Positions 8,613 through 16,330 of a DNA stretch of 64,000 nt are shown here, piece by piece. Within the stretch, counting starts at the first letter, position 1. Every line of letters starts with the position of its first letter. Both the position numbers and the translations under genes were made by a program. The DNA comes from an uncultured Blastocatellia bacterium (GTDB lineage: Bacteria > Acidobacteriota > Blastocatellia > Pyrinomonadales > Pyrinomonadaceae). The stretch spans positions 1 through 64,000 of the forward strand of contig CAMLLD010000032.1 of NCBI GenBank assembly GCA_946480785.1, given 5' to 3'. Under the pieces are notes generated by a model. It made no database searches and had not been told where the DNA came from. It saw only the letters and a program-made list of their open reading frames with translations.

Positions 8613-9532
8613 TGGAAGAGTTTGCTATCGATTTAAGAACGCCCGCGGTCGATGTGATCGAGCGCTCGCGGCTCTCGTTTCGCGAGCGCGTCGCGGCTTA
8701 TGCCGAACTGACGAAACCGCGGATCACGTTTCTGATCGTTTTGACTGCCGCGGCGGGCTTCGCGCTCGGCTCGCGCGGGCCGCTCGACTACGTGGCCTTG
8801 CTGAGCGCGTTGTTCGGCATCGGTCTGTTGTCTTCAGGCATCGCGACGCTCAACCAGTACGCGGAGCGCGATCTCGACGGTCTAATGCGTCGCACTGCCA
8901 GCCGCCCGTTACCGGCCGGCAAACTCGCGCCGTGGGAGGCGCTCGCTTTCGGCGCCGGCACTACGATCGCCGCCGAAGCTTACCTGCTTATTTTTGTAAA
9001 CCCGCTCTCCGCGCTGCTCGGGCTGAGCGTTATCGCCGGTTATCTCTTCGCTTACACGCCGTTGAAAACACGAACCACGCTTTCCACTTGGGTCGGTGCT
9101 TTTCCCGGCGCGGTGCCGCCGTTAATCGGTTGGACTGCCGCGCGCGGCTCCGTCAGTCTCGAAGGTTGGGTGTTGTTTGCGATCCTTTTTCTCTGGCAGT
9201 TTCCACACTTCCTGGCCATCGCCTGGATGTATCGCGAAGACTACAGTCGCGCCGGAATTTTGATGTTACCCGTGGTTGAACCTGACGGCCGCGTTACCGC
9301 GCAACAGATCGTGATCTACACGCTCATGTTGTTGCCCGTCAGCCTGCTGCCCGTCGCTTTAGGCATGTCGGGCAGGATTTATCTTTATGGCGCCATCGTG
9401 CTCGGGCTGCTCTTTCTCTACAGCAGTCTGCGCGCAGCATTCTCAATGTCGCGGCAGCAAGCGCGCCGCTTGCTTTTGGCGTCAGTTCTCTATTTGCCAC
9501 TCCTGTTTATCCTGATGGTCTTGAACCGCTAA
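8612..9532 (+). CDS. ctaB: Protohaem IX farnesyltransferase (haem O synthase)
   Basis: This UbiA-family prenyltransferase adds a farnesyl group to haem B, making haem O for CtaA. The 306-residue protein shows the Asp-rich motif NQYAERDLDGLMRRT with SRPLPAG after it, and the family segment YTPLKTRTTLSTWVGAFPGA, among about eight or nine membrane helices. It starts in a one-base overlap with ctaA. Together with ctaA it supplies haem A for the oxidase genes starting 51 nt downstream. Confidence 0.94.
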   Translation: MEEFAIDLRTPAVDVIERSRLSFRERVAAYAELTKPRITFLIVLTAAAGFALGSRGPLDYVALLSALFGIGLLSSGIATLNQYAERDLDGLMRRTASRPLPAGKLAPWEALAFGAGTTIAAEAYLLIFVNPLSALLGLSVIAGYLFAYTPLKTRTTLSTWVGAFPGAVPPLIGWTAARGSVSLEGWVLFAILFLWQFPHFLAIAWMYREDYSRAGILMLPVVEPDGRVTAQQIVIYTLMLLPVSLLPVALGMSGRIYLYGAIVLGLLFLYSSLRAAFSMSRQQARRLLLASVLYLPLLFILMVLNR

Positions 9533-9583
9533 CTAAGACCACTCGATAAGCACGAATATACAGTTCAGAAGGAGACGTAACCG

Positions 9584-10435
9584 ATGGGACGTGTTCTTGC
9601 GGTTATTATCTGGATCGTCACGCTGCTGTCAGTGCTCCTGTTTCTCAGCGGGAAGTGGTGGCTGCCGGCGGCGATCTCCAACCATGCTCCAGCTCTCGAT
9701 CGACAATTCCTGATCACGATCATCGTCGTCGGTCTTTCTTTCACCGCCGCGCAGATTGGTCTCGGCTGGATGGTCTGGAAGTATCGCGACACGGGCAAGC
9801 CCAACGACCGCGCGATCTATTCGCACGGCAGTAACCGGCTCGAAGTCCTGTGGACGGTGATCACAGCGGTTGTCTTTATCGCGCTCGGCGTGATGGGCCA
9901 GAGCGTGTGGGCGTCGCTGCGTTTGAACGATGCGCCGCCGGGATCCTACTCGATTGAAGTAGTCGCGCAGCAGTTTCAGTGGAACTTCCACTACCCCGGC
10001 AAAGACGGGAAGTTTGGCCGCACCGATCCCAGTCTCATCGACGACGGCTCGCTGAACTTCATCGGTCTCGACAGTAACGATCCCGCCGCCGCCGACGATG
10101 CCACCAGCGCGATGCTCGCTATACCCGTCAATCGTCCGGTGGAGCTGAGGCTGCGTTCGAAAGACGTGATTCACAATTTCTGGGTGCCGCAGTTGCGCTT
10201 CAAACAGGACCTGGTCCCGGGCATGGAGATCAAGGTCCACTTTACGGCTAACAAAGTCGGCAAGTATGAGCTCGCGTGCGCCGAGCTGTGCGGTCAACTT
10301 CACTTCAAGATGAAGAGCTACATGCTCGTGCTGCCGGAAGACGAATTGAACGCGCTGCTGGCGTTGCCGCAGGACCAGTTCACCACGCGCATTGCCGAGC
10401 TGCGCGACAAGTATCAGTTGCCAGAATACAAGTAG
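9584..10435 (+). CDS. ctaC: Cytochrome c oxidase subunit II (CuA subunit)
   Basis: This 283-residue subunit receives electrons at its binuclear CuA centre and passes them to haem a. Two N-terminal membrane helices (about 5-30 and 45-68, then the usual amphipathic stretch near 85-105) precede the cupredoxin domain. CuA ligands are complete: H197, C232, E234, C236, H240 and M243. There is no CxxCH motif, so this is an aa3 rather than a caa3 subunit and needs a separate donor. A strong AAGGAG lies before ATG 9584. Confidence 0.95.
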   Translation: MGRVLAVIIWIVTLLSVLLFLSGKWWLPAAISNHAPALDRQFLITIIVVGLSFTAAQIGLGWMVWKYRDTGKPNDRAIYSHGSNRLEVLWTVITAVVFIALGVMGQSVWASLRLNDAPPGSYSIEVVAQQFQWNFHYPGKDGKFGRTDPSLIDDGSLNFIGLDSNDPAAADDATSAMLAIPVNRPVELRLRSKDVIHNFWVPQLRFKQDLVPGMEIKVHFTANKVGKYELACAELCGQLHFKMKSYMLVLPEDELNALLALPQDQFTTRIAELRDKYQLPEYK

Positions 10436-10477
10436 GGTTCTTTGTTGTTGATTAGCTGAACGACGAGGAGACAACCG

Positions 10478-12364
10478 ATGTCAGAGACTCATCACGAAGA
10501 AGTACACCGGCACCCCGCGCCGACGGGATTCATCCGCAAGTACATCTTCAGCCTGGACCACAAGGTGATCGGCATCCAGTACATCATGCTGGCGCTGGCC
10601 GCGGTGCTGGTCGGCATGCTCATGTCGCTGTTGATGCGCCTGAACCTTTCGTGGCCGGGAACAAGCTGGTCCATTCTCGGGACGTTGTTTCCCACCGGCG
10701 CGCCGGGCGGCGTGATGAATCCGGAATTCTATCTCTCGCTGGTGACGATGCACGGCACGATCATGGTGTTCTTCGTGCTCACCACCGCGCCGCAGGGCGG
10801 CTTCGGCAACTACTTCCTGCCGATTCAGATCGGCGCCGAAGACATGGCGTTTCCGGTGCTGAACATGATGTCGTTCTGGGTGACGCTAGTCGGCTTCATC
10901 GTCATCCTGCTGGCCATCTTCGTCGAAGGAAATCATGCGCTGGGTGAGGCGTTCGCTTCGCTTGGGCCATCGTGGGCAGGTGGCAGCGGCACGGTTGGAC
11001 CAATCGGCGGCTGGACGGGTTACGCGCCGTTGAGCGCGGTCGGCAAGATCGCCGGGCCCGGCCAGGGCGCGGGGATGAACCTGTGGGTGATCAGCATTGC
11101 GATCTTCTGCGTGGGCTCGTTACTCGGCGCGCTGAACTTCATCACGACTCTCTTGAACATGCGCACTAAAGGCATGTCGCTGATGCGCATGCCGCTCACT
11201 TGCTGGGCGTGGTTCACCACTGCGGTGCTCGCGTTGTTGTCGTTTCCGGTGCTGCTCGGCGGCGGCATTCTGCTGCTGCTCGATCGTATCGCGGGCACGA
11301 GCTTCTTCGTTCCGGGCGGTCTCTACTTCAGCGGTGTGTTGTCCGGCAGCAACGTGAACTTCCCGTTGCACACGGGCGGTTCGCCGATCCTGTGGCAACA
11401 CTTGTTCTGGTTCTTCGGCCATCCGGAAGTCTACATCGCGATCCTGCCGGGCATGGGCGCGACGTCGCACATTCTCGCGACCTTCGCGCGTAAGCCGGTG
11501 TTTGGTTATCGCGCGATGGTCTTCGCGATCTTCGCGATCGGACTGCTCGGCTTCTTCGTGTGGGGCCACCACATGTTCATCAGCGGCATGAGCCCGTATT
11601 CGGCAATCGCGTTCTCGGTGTTGACGCTGTCGATCGGCGTGCCGTCGGCAGTGAAGACCTTCAACTGGCTCGGCACGTTGTGGGGCGGGCGTATTCGTTT
11701 CACGACCGCGATGTTGTTTGCGATCGGCTTCGTTTCACTGTTCGTCGCGGGGGGTATCACGGGACTGATCCTCGGCCAGAGCTCGCTCGACTTGCCGATG
11801 CACGACACGTACATCGTGCCGGCGCACTTCCATCTCGTGATGGGCGTCGCGTCGATCTTCGGCATGTTTGCGGCGACGTACTTCTGGTTCCCGAAGATGT
11901 TTGGCCGCTACATGAGCGAAAGCATCGGTCGCATCCACTTCTGGATCACGTTCATCGGCGTGTACGCGATCTTCGTCCCGATGCACGTGATGGGCTTGCA
12001 GGGCATGCCGCGACGTTATGCGCAGTTCACCGAGTACGAATTCCTCAAGACGCTGCATCCGCTCGTGGTTTTCGTTACCGTGGCGGCGCTTATCACGATC
12101 ACGGTCCAACTCCTGTTTTACTTCAATGTGTTCTGGAGCATGTTCAAGGGCAAACCTGCCGGCGAGAATCCGTGGGAAGCGACGACGCTCGAGTGGAATA
12201 CAACGTCGCCGCCGCCGCACGACAACTTCGCGGGCGTGTTGCCGACCGTCTATCACGGTCCTTATGAATTTGCGGTGCCCGGCGCTCCGCGAGATTACGT
12301 GATGCAGACTGATGTAGATGTCGAGGTGCCAAGCGGTAATGGCCACAATGGTCACAAGCACTAA
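10478..12364 (+). CDS. ctaD: Cytochrome c oxidase subunit I
   Basis: This 628-residue haem-copper catalytic subunit reduces oxygen and pumps protons. CuB ligands are H315 in HPEVY (with Y319 for the His-Tyr crosslink), H364 and H365 (WGHHMFISGM). The haem ligands lie in VTMHGTIMVFF and VPAHFHLVMG. At least twelve membrane helices are visible. The Tyr in HPEVY places it in the A-type oxidase group. A short Gly/His-rich tail ends the protein. The next gene starts inside its 3' end. Confidence 0.96.
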   Translation: MSETHHEEVHRHPAPTGFIRKYIFSLDHKVIGIQYIMLALAAVLVGMLMSLLMRLNLSWPGTSWSILGTLFPTGAPGGVMNPEFYLSLVTMHGTIMVFFVLTTAPQGGFGNYFLPIQIGAEDMAFPVLNMMSFWVTLVGFIVILLAIFVEGNHALGEAFASLGPSWAGGSGTVGPIGGWTGYAPLSAVGKIAGPGQGAGMNLWVISIAIFCVGSLLGALNFITTLLNMRTKGMSLMRMPLTCWAWFTTAVLALLSFPVLLGGGILLLLDRIAGTSFFVPGGLYFSGVLSGSNVNFPLHTGGSPILWQHLFWFFGHPEVYIAILPGMGATSHILATFARKPVFGYRAMVFAIFAIGLLGFFVWGHHMFISGMSPYSAIAFSVLTLSIGVPSAVKTFNWLGTLWGGRIRFTTAMLFAIGFVSLFVAGGITGLILGQSSLDLPMHDTYIVPAHFHLVMGVASIFGMFAATYFWFPKMFGRYMSESIGRIHFWITFIGVYAIFVPMHVMGLQGMPRRYAQFTEYEFLKTLHPLVVFVTVAALITITVQLLFYFNVFWSMFKGKPAGENPWEATTLEWNTTSPPPHDNFAGVLPTVYHGPYEFAVPGAPRDYVMQTDVDVEVPSGNGHNGHKH

Positions 12365-13013
12365 ACCAGCAAGAAAAACGAGCCCGGGGGGTGGTCCCAA
12401 AATTCCGGGACCGAACGGTAACGGCAGGAAGCATAACGGCGACTTTCGCGGTCCGGAGTCGCAGGGCAACCGCTACCGCATCGGCATGTGGGTTGGGCTC
12501 GCGTCCGTGGCGATGATGTTTACGTCGCTGAGCAGCGCGTACATCGTCCGCTCGGCTTCATCGAACGATTGGACGCCGTTGCCGATGCCGCGCGTGCTGC
12601 TGGTAAGCACGACGTTGATACTCGCGAGCAGCGTCACGCTCGAAGCCGCGCGACGAAAACTCAAAGCGGGATTGAGCGCGCTCTACAAACGATGGCTGTT
12701 AGTAACCGTCATACTCGGACTCGCTTTTCTCGTAGCGCAACTCTTCGCGTGGCGACAACTCGTGCGGCAGGGAATTTATCTCGCGAGCAATCCGCACAGT
12801 TCGTTCTTTTACCTGCTGACGGGCGCGCACGGGGTTCACTTGATCGGCGGACTTTTGGGTTTGCTGTTCCTGTGGCTGCGCTGGCGCCGGCACACAAACG
12901 AGACGACGTCAGTGGTCAAACGCAAAGCCGCGACCGACGCGGTGACCGTCTACTGGCATTTCATGGACGCACTTTGGATCTACCTATTTCTACTCCTTTT
13001 CCTTTGGAGGTGA
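12339..13013 (+). CDS. Haem-copper oxidase subunit III family protein (first of two)
   Basis: The 224-residue protein has a Lys/Gly/Pro-rich soluble N terminus of about 45 residues and then five membrane helices, ending in VYWHFMDALWIYLF, the subunit III C-terminal signature. GAHGVHLIGG near 170 is also typical. ATG 12339 has GAGGTG upstream; an ATG at 12318 is in frame, and both lie inside the end of ctaD, indicating coupling. Subunit III surrounds subunit I and delivers oxygen or stabilises proton uptake. A second subunit III gene follows 3 nt later. Confidence 0.85.
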   Translation: MATMVTSTKPARKTSPGGGPKIPGPNGNGRKHNGDFRGPESQGNRYRIGMWVGLASVAMMFTSLSSAYIVRSASSNDWTPLPMPRVLLVSTTLILASSVTLEAARRKLKAGLSALYKRWLLVTVILGLAFLVAQLFAWRQLVRQGIYLASNPHSSFFYLLTGAHGVHLIGGLLGLLFLWLRWRRHTNETTSVVKRKAATDAVTVYWHFMDALWIYLFLLLFLWR

Positions 13014-13016
13014 CAG

Positions 13017-13703
13017 GTGAGCACTGAAACACAGGTCGGAACGTTTCCGGCGGTGGATTGGCAAGGCGGCGCGTTCCCGTATCGCGTGGGCCATCGCAAG
13101 TTGGGCATGTGGTTGTTCATCGTTTCCGACTCGCTGACGTTCTCCGCGCTGCTGATTGGTTATAGCTACTTGCGCGCGTCAAACGTGTGGCCGACGCCGT
13201 TTCCGTTCTACCCGAGCATCGTCTTCTCGTCGGTAATGACGTTCTGCCTGTTGTCGTCGAGCTTGACGATGGTGTTTGGCGTGTCGGCTTCGAGTCGCGG
13301 CGACAAGGCGGGAGCGCGAAAGTGGATCTTCGCGACGATCTTCTTCGGCGTTACGTTCATCGTGCTCCACTTGATCGAGTGGAACCATCTGATCAGCGAA
13401 GGCATGCGTCCGTTTTATCTGCCGGAACACTGGGTCAAAGTGTTCACGACGACCGACGGCGTGCCGCCTTCGCCGCTGTTCGGCGCGACCTTCTTCACGA
13501 TCACCGGTCTGCACATGTTCCACGTTGCTTCGGGCGCGGTTTACCTGCTGGTGGTCGCGTTGCGCGTCAACAAACTCAAGCATGAAGACATTGAGATCAG
13601 TGGCTTGTACTGGCACTTCGTCGACCTGGTCTGGATGTTTGTGTTCCCGCTGATCTACATCATGTCAGTGGACGTCGGTGGCCATCTGGCGGGCGGTCAC
13701 TAG
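13017..13703 (+). CDS. ctaE: Cytochrome c oxidase subunit III (second of two)
   Basis: The 228-residue protein has a short N terminus, then GHRKLGMWLFIVSD and about six or seven helices, with LHLIEWNHLI and TGLHMFHVASG motifs and a final LYWHFVDLVWMFVFPLIY stretch typical of subunit III. The start is GTG at 13017, with GGAGG at 13006-13010 overlapping the end of the preceding gene. It is closer to the textbook subunit III than its neighbour, so it is the likelier structural ctaE. Confidence 0.9.
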   Translation: MSTETQVGTFPAVDWQGGAFPYRVGHRKLGMWLFIVSDSLTFSALLIGYSYLRASNVWPTPFPFYPSIVFSSVMTFCLLSSSLTMVFGVSASSRGDKAGARKWIFATIFFGVTFIVLHLIEWNHLISEGMRPFYLPEHWVKVFTTTDGVPPSPLFGATFFTITGLHMFHVASGAVYLLVVALRVNKLKHEDIEISGLYWHFVDLVWMFVFPLIYIMSVDVGGHLAGGH

Positions 13704-13719
13704 TCGAAGGAGAACTGCA

Positions 13720-14082
13720 ATGAGCGAACACGCACACGTCGAAGAGCATTTTGCAGGCACTAACAAACTGTTCGTCTCGATCTGGGTCTGGCTGCTGGTG
13801 CTGACGCTGATCGAGATCTTCCTCGCGTACCGGCCGATGCCGATTCACTTCATGCTGACGATCCTGCTCGGCCTGTCGATCATCAAGGCCGCGCTGATCA
13901 TGGCTTACTTCATGCACTTGAAGTTTGAACGGCTGAGTTTGATTATTACTCTGGTGCCGGCGCTGGTAATCTGTATTTGTCTGTTGTTTGTTTTCTTCCC
14001 CGACAGTTTCCGTTCCGCGGGCCTGCGTTATAAATTCAAGGAAGCGCCGCCCGTGGCGCCCGCTCCAACGGAGGAACCGTGA
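13720..14082 (+). CDS. ctaF: Cytochrome c oxidase subunit IV (CtaF-like)
   Basis: This 120-residue protein has a His-rich soluble start and three membrane helices (about 15-37, 43-65 and 72-95). MAYFMHLKFE lies at the end of the second helix and is a hallmark of prokaryotic subunit IV. AAGGAG at 13707-13712 selects ATG 13720 rather than the upstream in-frame ATG. The stop overlaps the next start (TGATG). Subunit IV is a small accessory subunit with a stabilising role. Confidence 0.87.
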   Translation: MSEHAHVEEHFAGTNKLFVSIWVWLLVLTLIEIFLAYRPMPIHFMLTILLGLSIIKAALIMAYFMHLKFERLSLIITLVPALVICICLLFVFFPDSFRSAGLRYKFKEAPPVAPAPTEEP

Positions 14083-14321
14083 TGCGTTTGCGTAGTTGGC
14101 ATTCACTCGTGGTCATCGTTGCGGTTGCAGCCGCGTTGTTGTTGTTCGCCGTTCCGGCGGACGCGCAGTGCGCGATGTGCCGCGCGGTGCTGAAGGGCTC
14201 GCACGATCCGAAGCTCATGCGCAACCTGAATATCGGCGTGCTCGTGCTATTGATTCCGCCGGTGTCGATCTTCTGCACGCTCTTTGTCGTCCTGAGGAAG
14301 TATCGAGGCTCGGATGGCTGA
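14082..14321 (+). CDS. Small membrane protein with CAMC motif, function unknown
   Basis: The product is about 79 residues: a hydrophobic N-terminal segment that resembles a signal peptide ending in PADAQ, a short exposed stretch with CAMCRAVLKG, and a second helix (about 50-70) before a basic end. Two Cys separated by two residues outside the membrane could bind copper or haem or form a disulfide. GGAGG at 14070-14074 and the overlap with the subunit IV stop support ATG 14082 over GTG 14079. Position inside the oxidase operon suggests assembly or metal delivery; this is inference only. Confidence 0.8.
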   Translation: MRLRSWHSLVVIVAVAAALLLFAVPADAQCAMCRAVLKGSHDPKLMRNLNIGVLVLLIPPVSIFCTLFVVLRKYRGSDG

Positions 14322-14529
14322 CGATAACCCGCTGGCGCTGAACGTTGAATTTCAAACGACGCGCGGGCGCGTCTGCCCGCGTTGCGGCGGCAAGATCATT
14401 CCTTCGAATCGGGCGGTTTATCAGTCGGGTGCTGACCCGGCGGGATCTTATCCACTCTGGGAATGCGAACGTTGCGGTTATGAAGAGATCGCGGAACGCA
14501 AGAAGCCCGCGGGAAAGGCCCGACATTAA
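14314..14529 (+). CDS. Zinc-ribbon protein, function unknown
   Basis: This 71-residue soluble protein has two CxxC pairs: CPRCGG near residue 20 and CERCGY near residue 51. That is the layout of a zinc ribbon of the rubredoxin/zinc-finger kind. It starts in an 8-nt overlap with the preceding gene, so it is translated from the oxidase operon. The function is unrecognised. Confidence 0.78.
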   Translation: MADDNPLALNVEFQTTRGRVCPRCGGKIIPSNRAVYQSGADPAGSYPLWECERCGYEEIAERKKPAGKARH

Positions 14530-14538
14530 ACAGCAAAC

Positions 14539-14958
14539 GTGGAAACTACTCTGACTCCGATGAGGAAAGAACTCGGACTACTCAACATCATTTGCCTGCT
14601 CGTCGTGCTCGGCTTTCTCGCGATGGCCGCGATCAGTGTGCTCGGCTCGGGCGACTTTCTCACCATCGACAATCTGTTCATCATCACCGTGTGTCTGGTG
14701 ATGGCGTTGATGTTTGCCGTCCCGTTCCTGATTTATCTTTACCAGCAAGGGAAGCTGCCCGTGCCTTTTATGAAGCGTAAGGCTGCGCCTGCTGCCTCGT
14801 TGCCGGCAGGTTCGTGGGGCGCGACCAGTTCGGCGCAGGTGCGGGCCGCCCAGGCGCCGCCGTTGCTCGACGCGAAAGGCCGCGCTGTTCCGGCGGACGT
14901 GAGAGCGATGATGAATCGGATGGGCACCCGGACCGACCCCGAAGCCAAGGACGCGTGA
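14539..14958 (+). CDS. Two-helix membrane protein, function unknown
   Basis: The 139-residue protein has two hydrophobic helices (about 12-35 and 45-67) and an Ala-rich soluble C terminus of about 70 residues. The start is uncertain: GTG 14539 gives the full length, and ATG 14560 would shorten it by seven residues; neither has a clear Shine-Dalgarno. It lies 9 nt after the zinc-ribbon gene and 12 nt before the DUF420 gene. No family was recognised. Confidence 0.65.
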   Translation: METTLTPMRKELGLLNIICLLVVLGFLAMAAISVLGSGDFLTIDNLFIITVCLVMALMFAVPFLIYLYQQGKLPVPFMKRKAAPAASLPAGSWGATSSAQVRAAQAPPLLDAKGRAVPADVRAMMNRMGTRTDPEAKDA

Positions 14959-14970
14959 TATTCTCTGTTC

Positions 14971-15402
14971 GTGGCTGATTACATCGCGTATCTACCGCAC
15001 GTCAACGCTTTTCTGAACGGCGCCAGCGCAGTCCTATTAGTCACCGGTTACTCATTCATCCGCGCGCGCAACGTCATTGCGCATCGCACCTGTCAGATCG
15101 CGGCGCTGATCGTTTCATCGTTGTTTCTCGCGTCGTATCTCTTCTATCACTATCATCACGGCACGACGCGTTTTCTCGGCGCCGGTTTCGTGCGTCCCGT
15201 GTACTTCACGATCCTGACGACGCACACGATTCTCGCGGTTGTGATCGTGCCGCTGATCTTCCTAACTTTTTATCGCGCGTTGCGTGGCGACTTCATTCGC
15301 CACCGGCGCATCGCGCGCGTTACGCTGCCGTTGTGGCTTTACGTGTCGGTGACCGGCGTGATCGTCTACTTGATGCTTTACCACTTTTATCCTCATGCCT
15401 GA
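14971..15402 (+). CDS. DUF420 (CtaM/YozB-like) cytochrome oxidase assembly protein
   Basis: This 143-residue protein has four membrane helices and the conserved histidines of DUF420 (SYLFYHYHHG, ILTTHTILAVV, RRIARVTLPLWLYVSVTGVIVYLMLY). DUF420 proteins such as YozB/CtaM of Firmicutes are required for aa3 oxidase activity and probably act in assembly. The start is GTG at 14971. The stop overlaps the start of the next gene. Location at the end of the oxidase operon fits. Confidence 0.85.
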   Translation: MADYIAYLPHVNAFLNGASAVLLVTGYSFIRARNVIAHRTCQIAALIVSSLFLASYLFYHYHHGTTRFLGAGFVRPVYFTILTTHTILAVVIVPLIFLTFYRALRGDFIRHRRIARVTLPLWLYVSVTGVIVYLMLYHFYPHA

Positions 15403-16267
15403 AGACGGAAACGGAAATCATCCGGGCGTGCGAGCGGTCGAGGTGCGACGGCGCGCGCCGGGTTCCGGTCCGATCCTGATCCTCGCCGGGCTGTTTCTCG
15501 CCGCGACGTTTCTCGCGTGGTACTTCACGTGGTTTGGACGCGAGCTCTCCGATGCGGACATCTCGAAGTATCTGGCGGACACGAGCAATCCGCGTCACGT
15601 GCAGCACGCGCTGCTGCAAATTCAGCAACGCATCGAACGCGGCGACACCACCAGCAAGACATGGTATCCGCAGTTGATCGCGCTCAGTGGTAGTTCGGAA
15701 ACGGAGTTTCGGCTGACGGTGGCGTGGTTGATGGGTTTTGACAACGGCTCTACGCAGTTTCACGAGGCGTTGTTGAAGTTGCTAAAAGACTCGGAGCCGA
15801 TCGTGCGTCGTAACGCGGCGCTGGCCCTCGTGCGTTTCAATGATGCGAGTGGACGTGAAGAGCTTGTGGCAATCCTGCGGCCGTATGCAGTGAAGGCCAA
15901 TGCAAGCGGAACGATCGCGAGTAGTTTGCAGGAGGGTGCGACGGTTGCGCGGACGACGCTACTCGCGCGCATCGGACAGACTGACGGGAAGATCGTTGAA
16001 CTGAGATCTCCTTTGCCGGGTCGGATAGACAAACTCCTGAAAGCGAACGGCACCCAGGTCACTGAAGGCGACGAAATGTTGAATCTCTATTCAGACGAGA
16101 ACAGTGTCTGGGAAGCTTTAAGAGGGCTCTCCCTTATCGGCGCCGCTGAAGACGCCTCAGCGATCGAAGCTTACGCCAACTCAGCAGACGCTTCCGCAAG
16201 AATCCGCGAACAAGCGAAGAACGCGCTTGACGCTATCAAAAGCAGAGATAAAGATATACACCGCTAA
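15395..16267 (+). CDS. Membrane-anchored HEAT-repeat protein with lipoyl-like domain
   Basis: The 290-residue product has one membrane helix (about 25-45). Two or three HEAT-like helical repeats follow (about 50-165, with VRRNAALALVRF). A domain at about 200-235 (SPLPGRIDKLLKANGTQVTEGDEMLNLYS, quoted in parts: SPLPGRIDKLL and NGTQVTEGDEML) looks like the hammerhead of lipoyl or membrane-fusion proteins, but has no lysine at the modification turn. One more HEAT repeat ends the protein. It begins 8 nt inside the DUF420 gene. A scaffold for oxidase assembly or for linking complexes III and IV would fit, but this is speculation. Confidence 0.7.
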   Translation: MPEDGNGNHPGVRAVEVRRRAPGSGPILILAGLFLAATFLAWYFTWFGRELSDADISKYLADTSNPRHVQHALLQIQQRIERGDTTSKTWYPQLIALSGSSETEFRLTVAWLMGFDNGSTQFHEALLKLLKDSEPIVRRNAALALVRFNDASGREELVAILRPYAVKANASGTIASSLQEGATVARTTLLARIGQTDGKIVELRSPLPGRIDKLLKANGTQVTEGDEMLNLYSDENSVWEALRGLSLIGAAEDASAIEAYANSADASARIREQAKNALDAIKSRDKDIHR

Positions 16268-16330
16268 ACGCCCAGGTCGACTAGCCTAAGCAAACTCTCA
16301 TTCCGGTCTAACTGCGAGGAACGGTGCATC

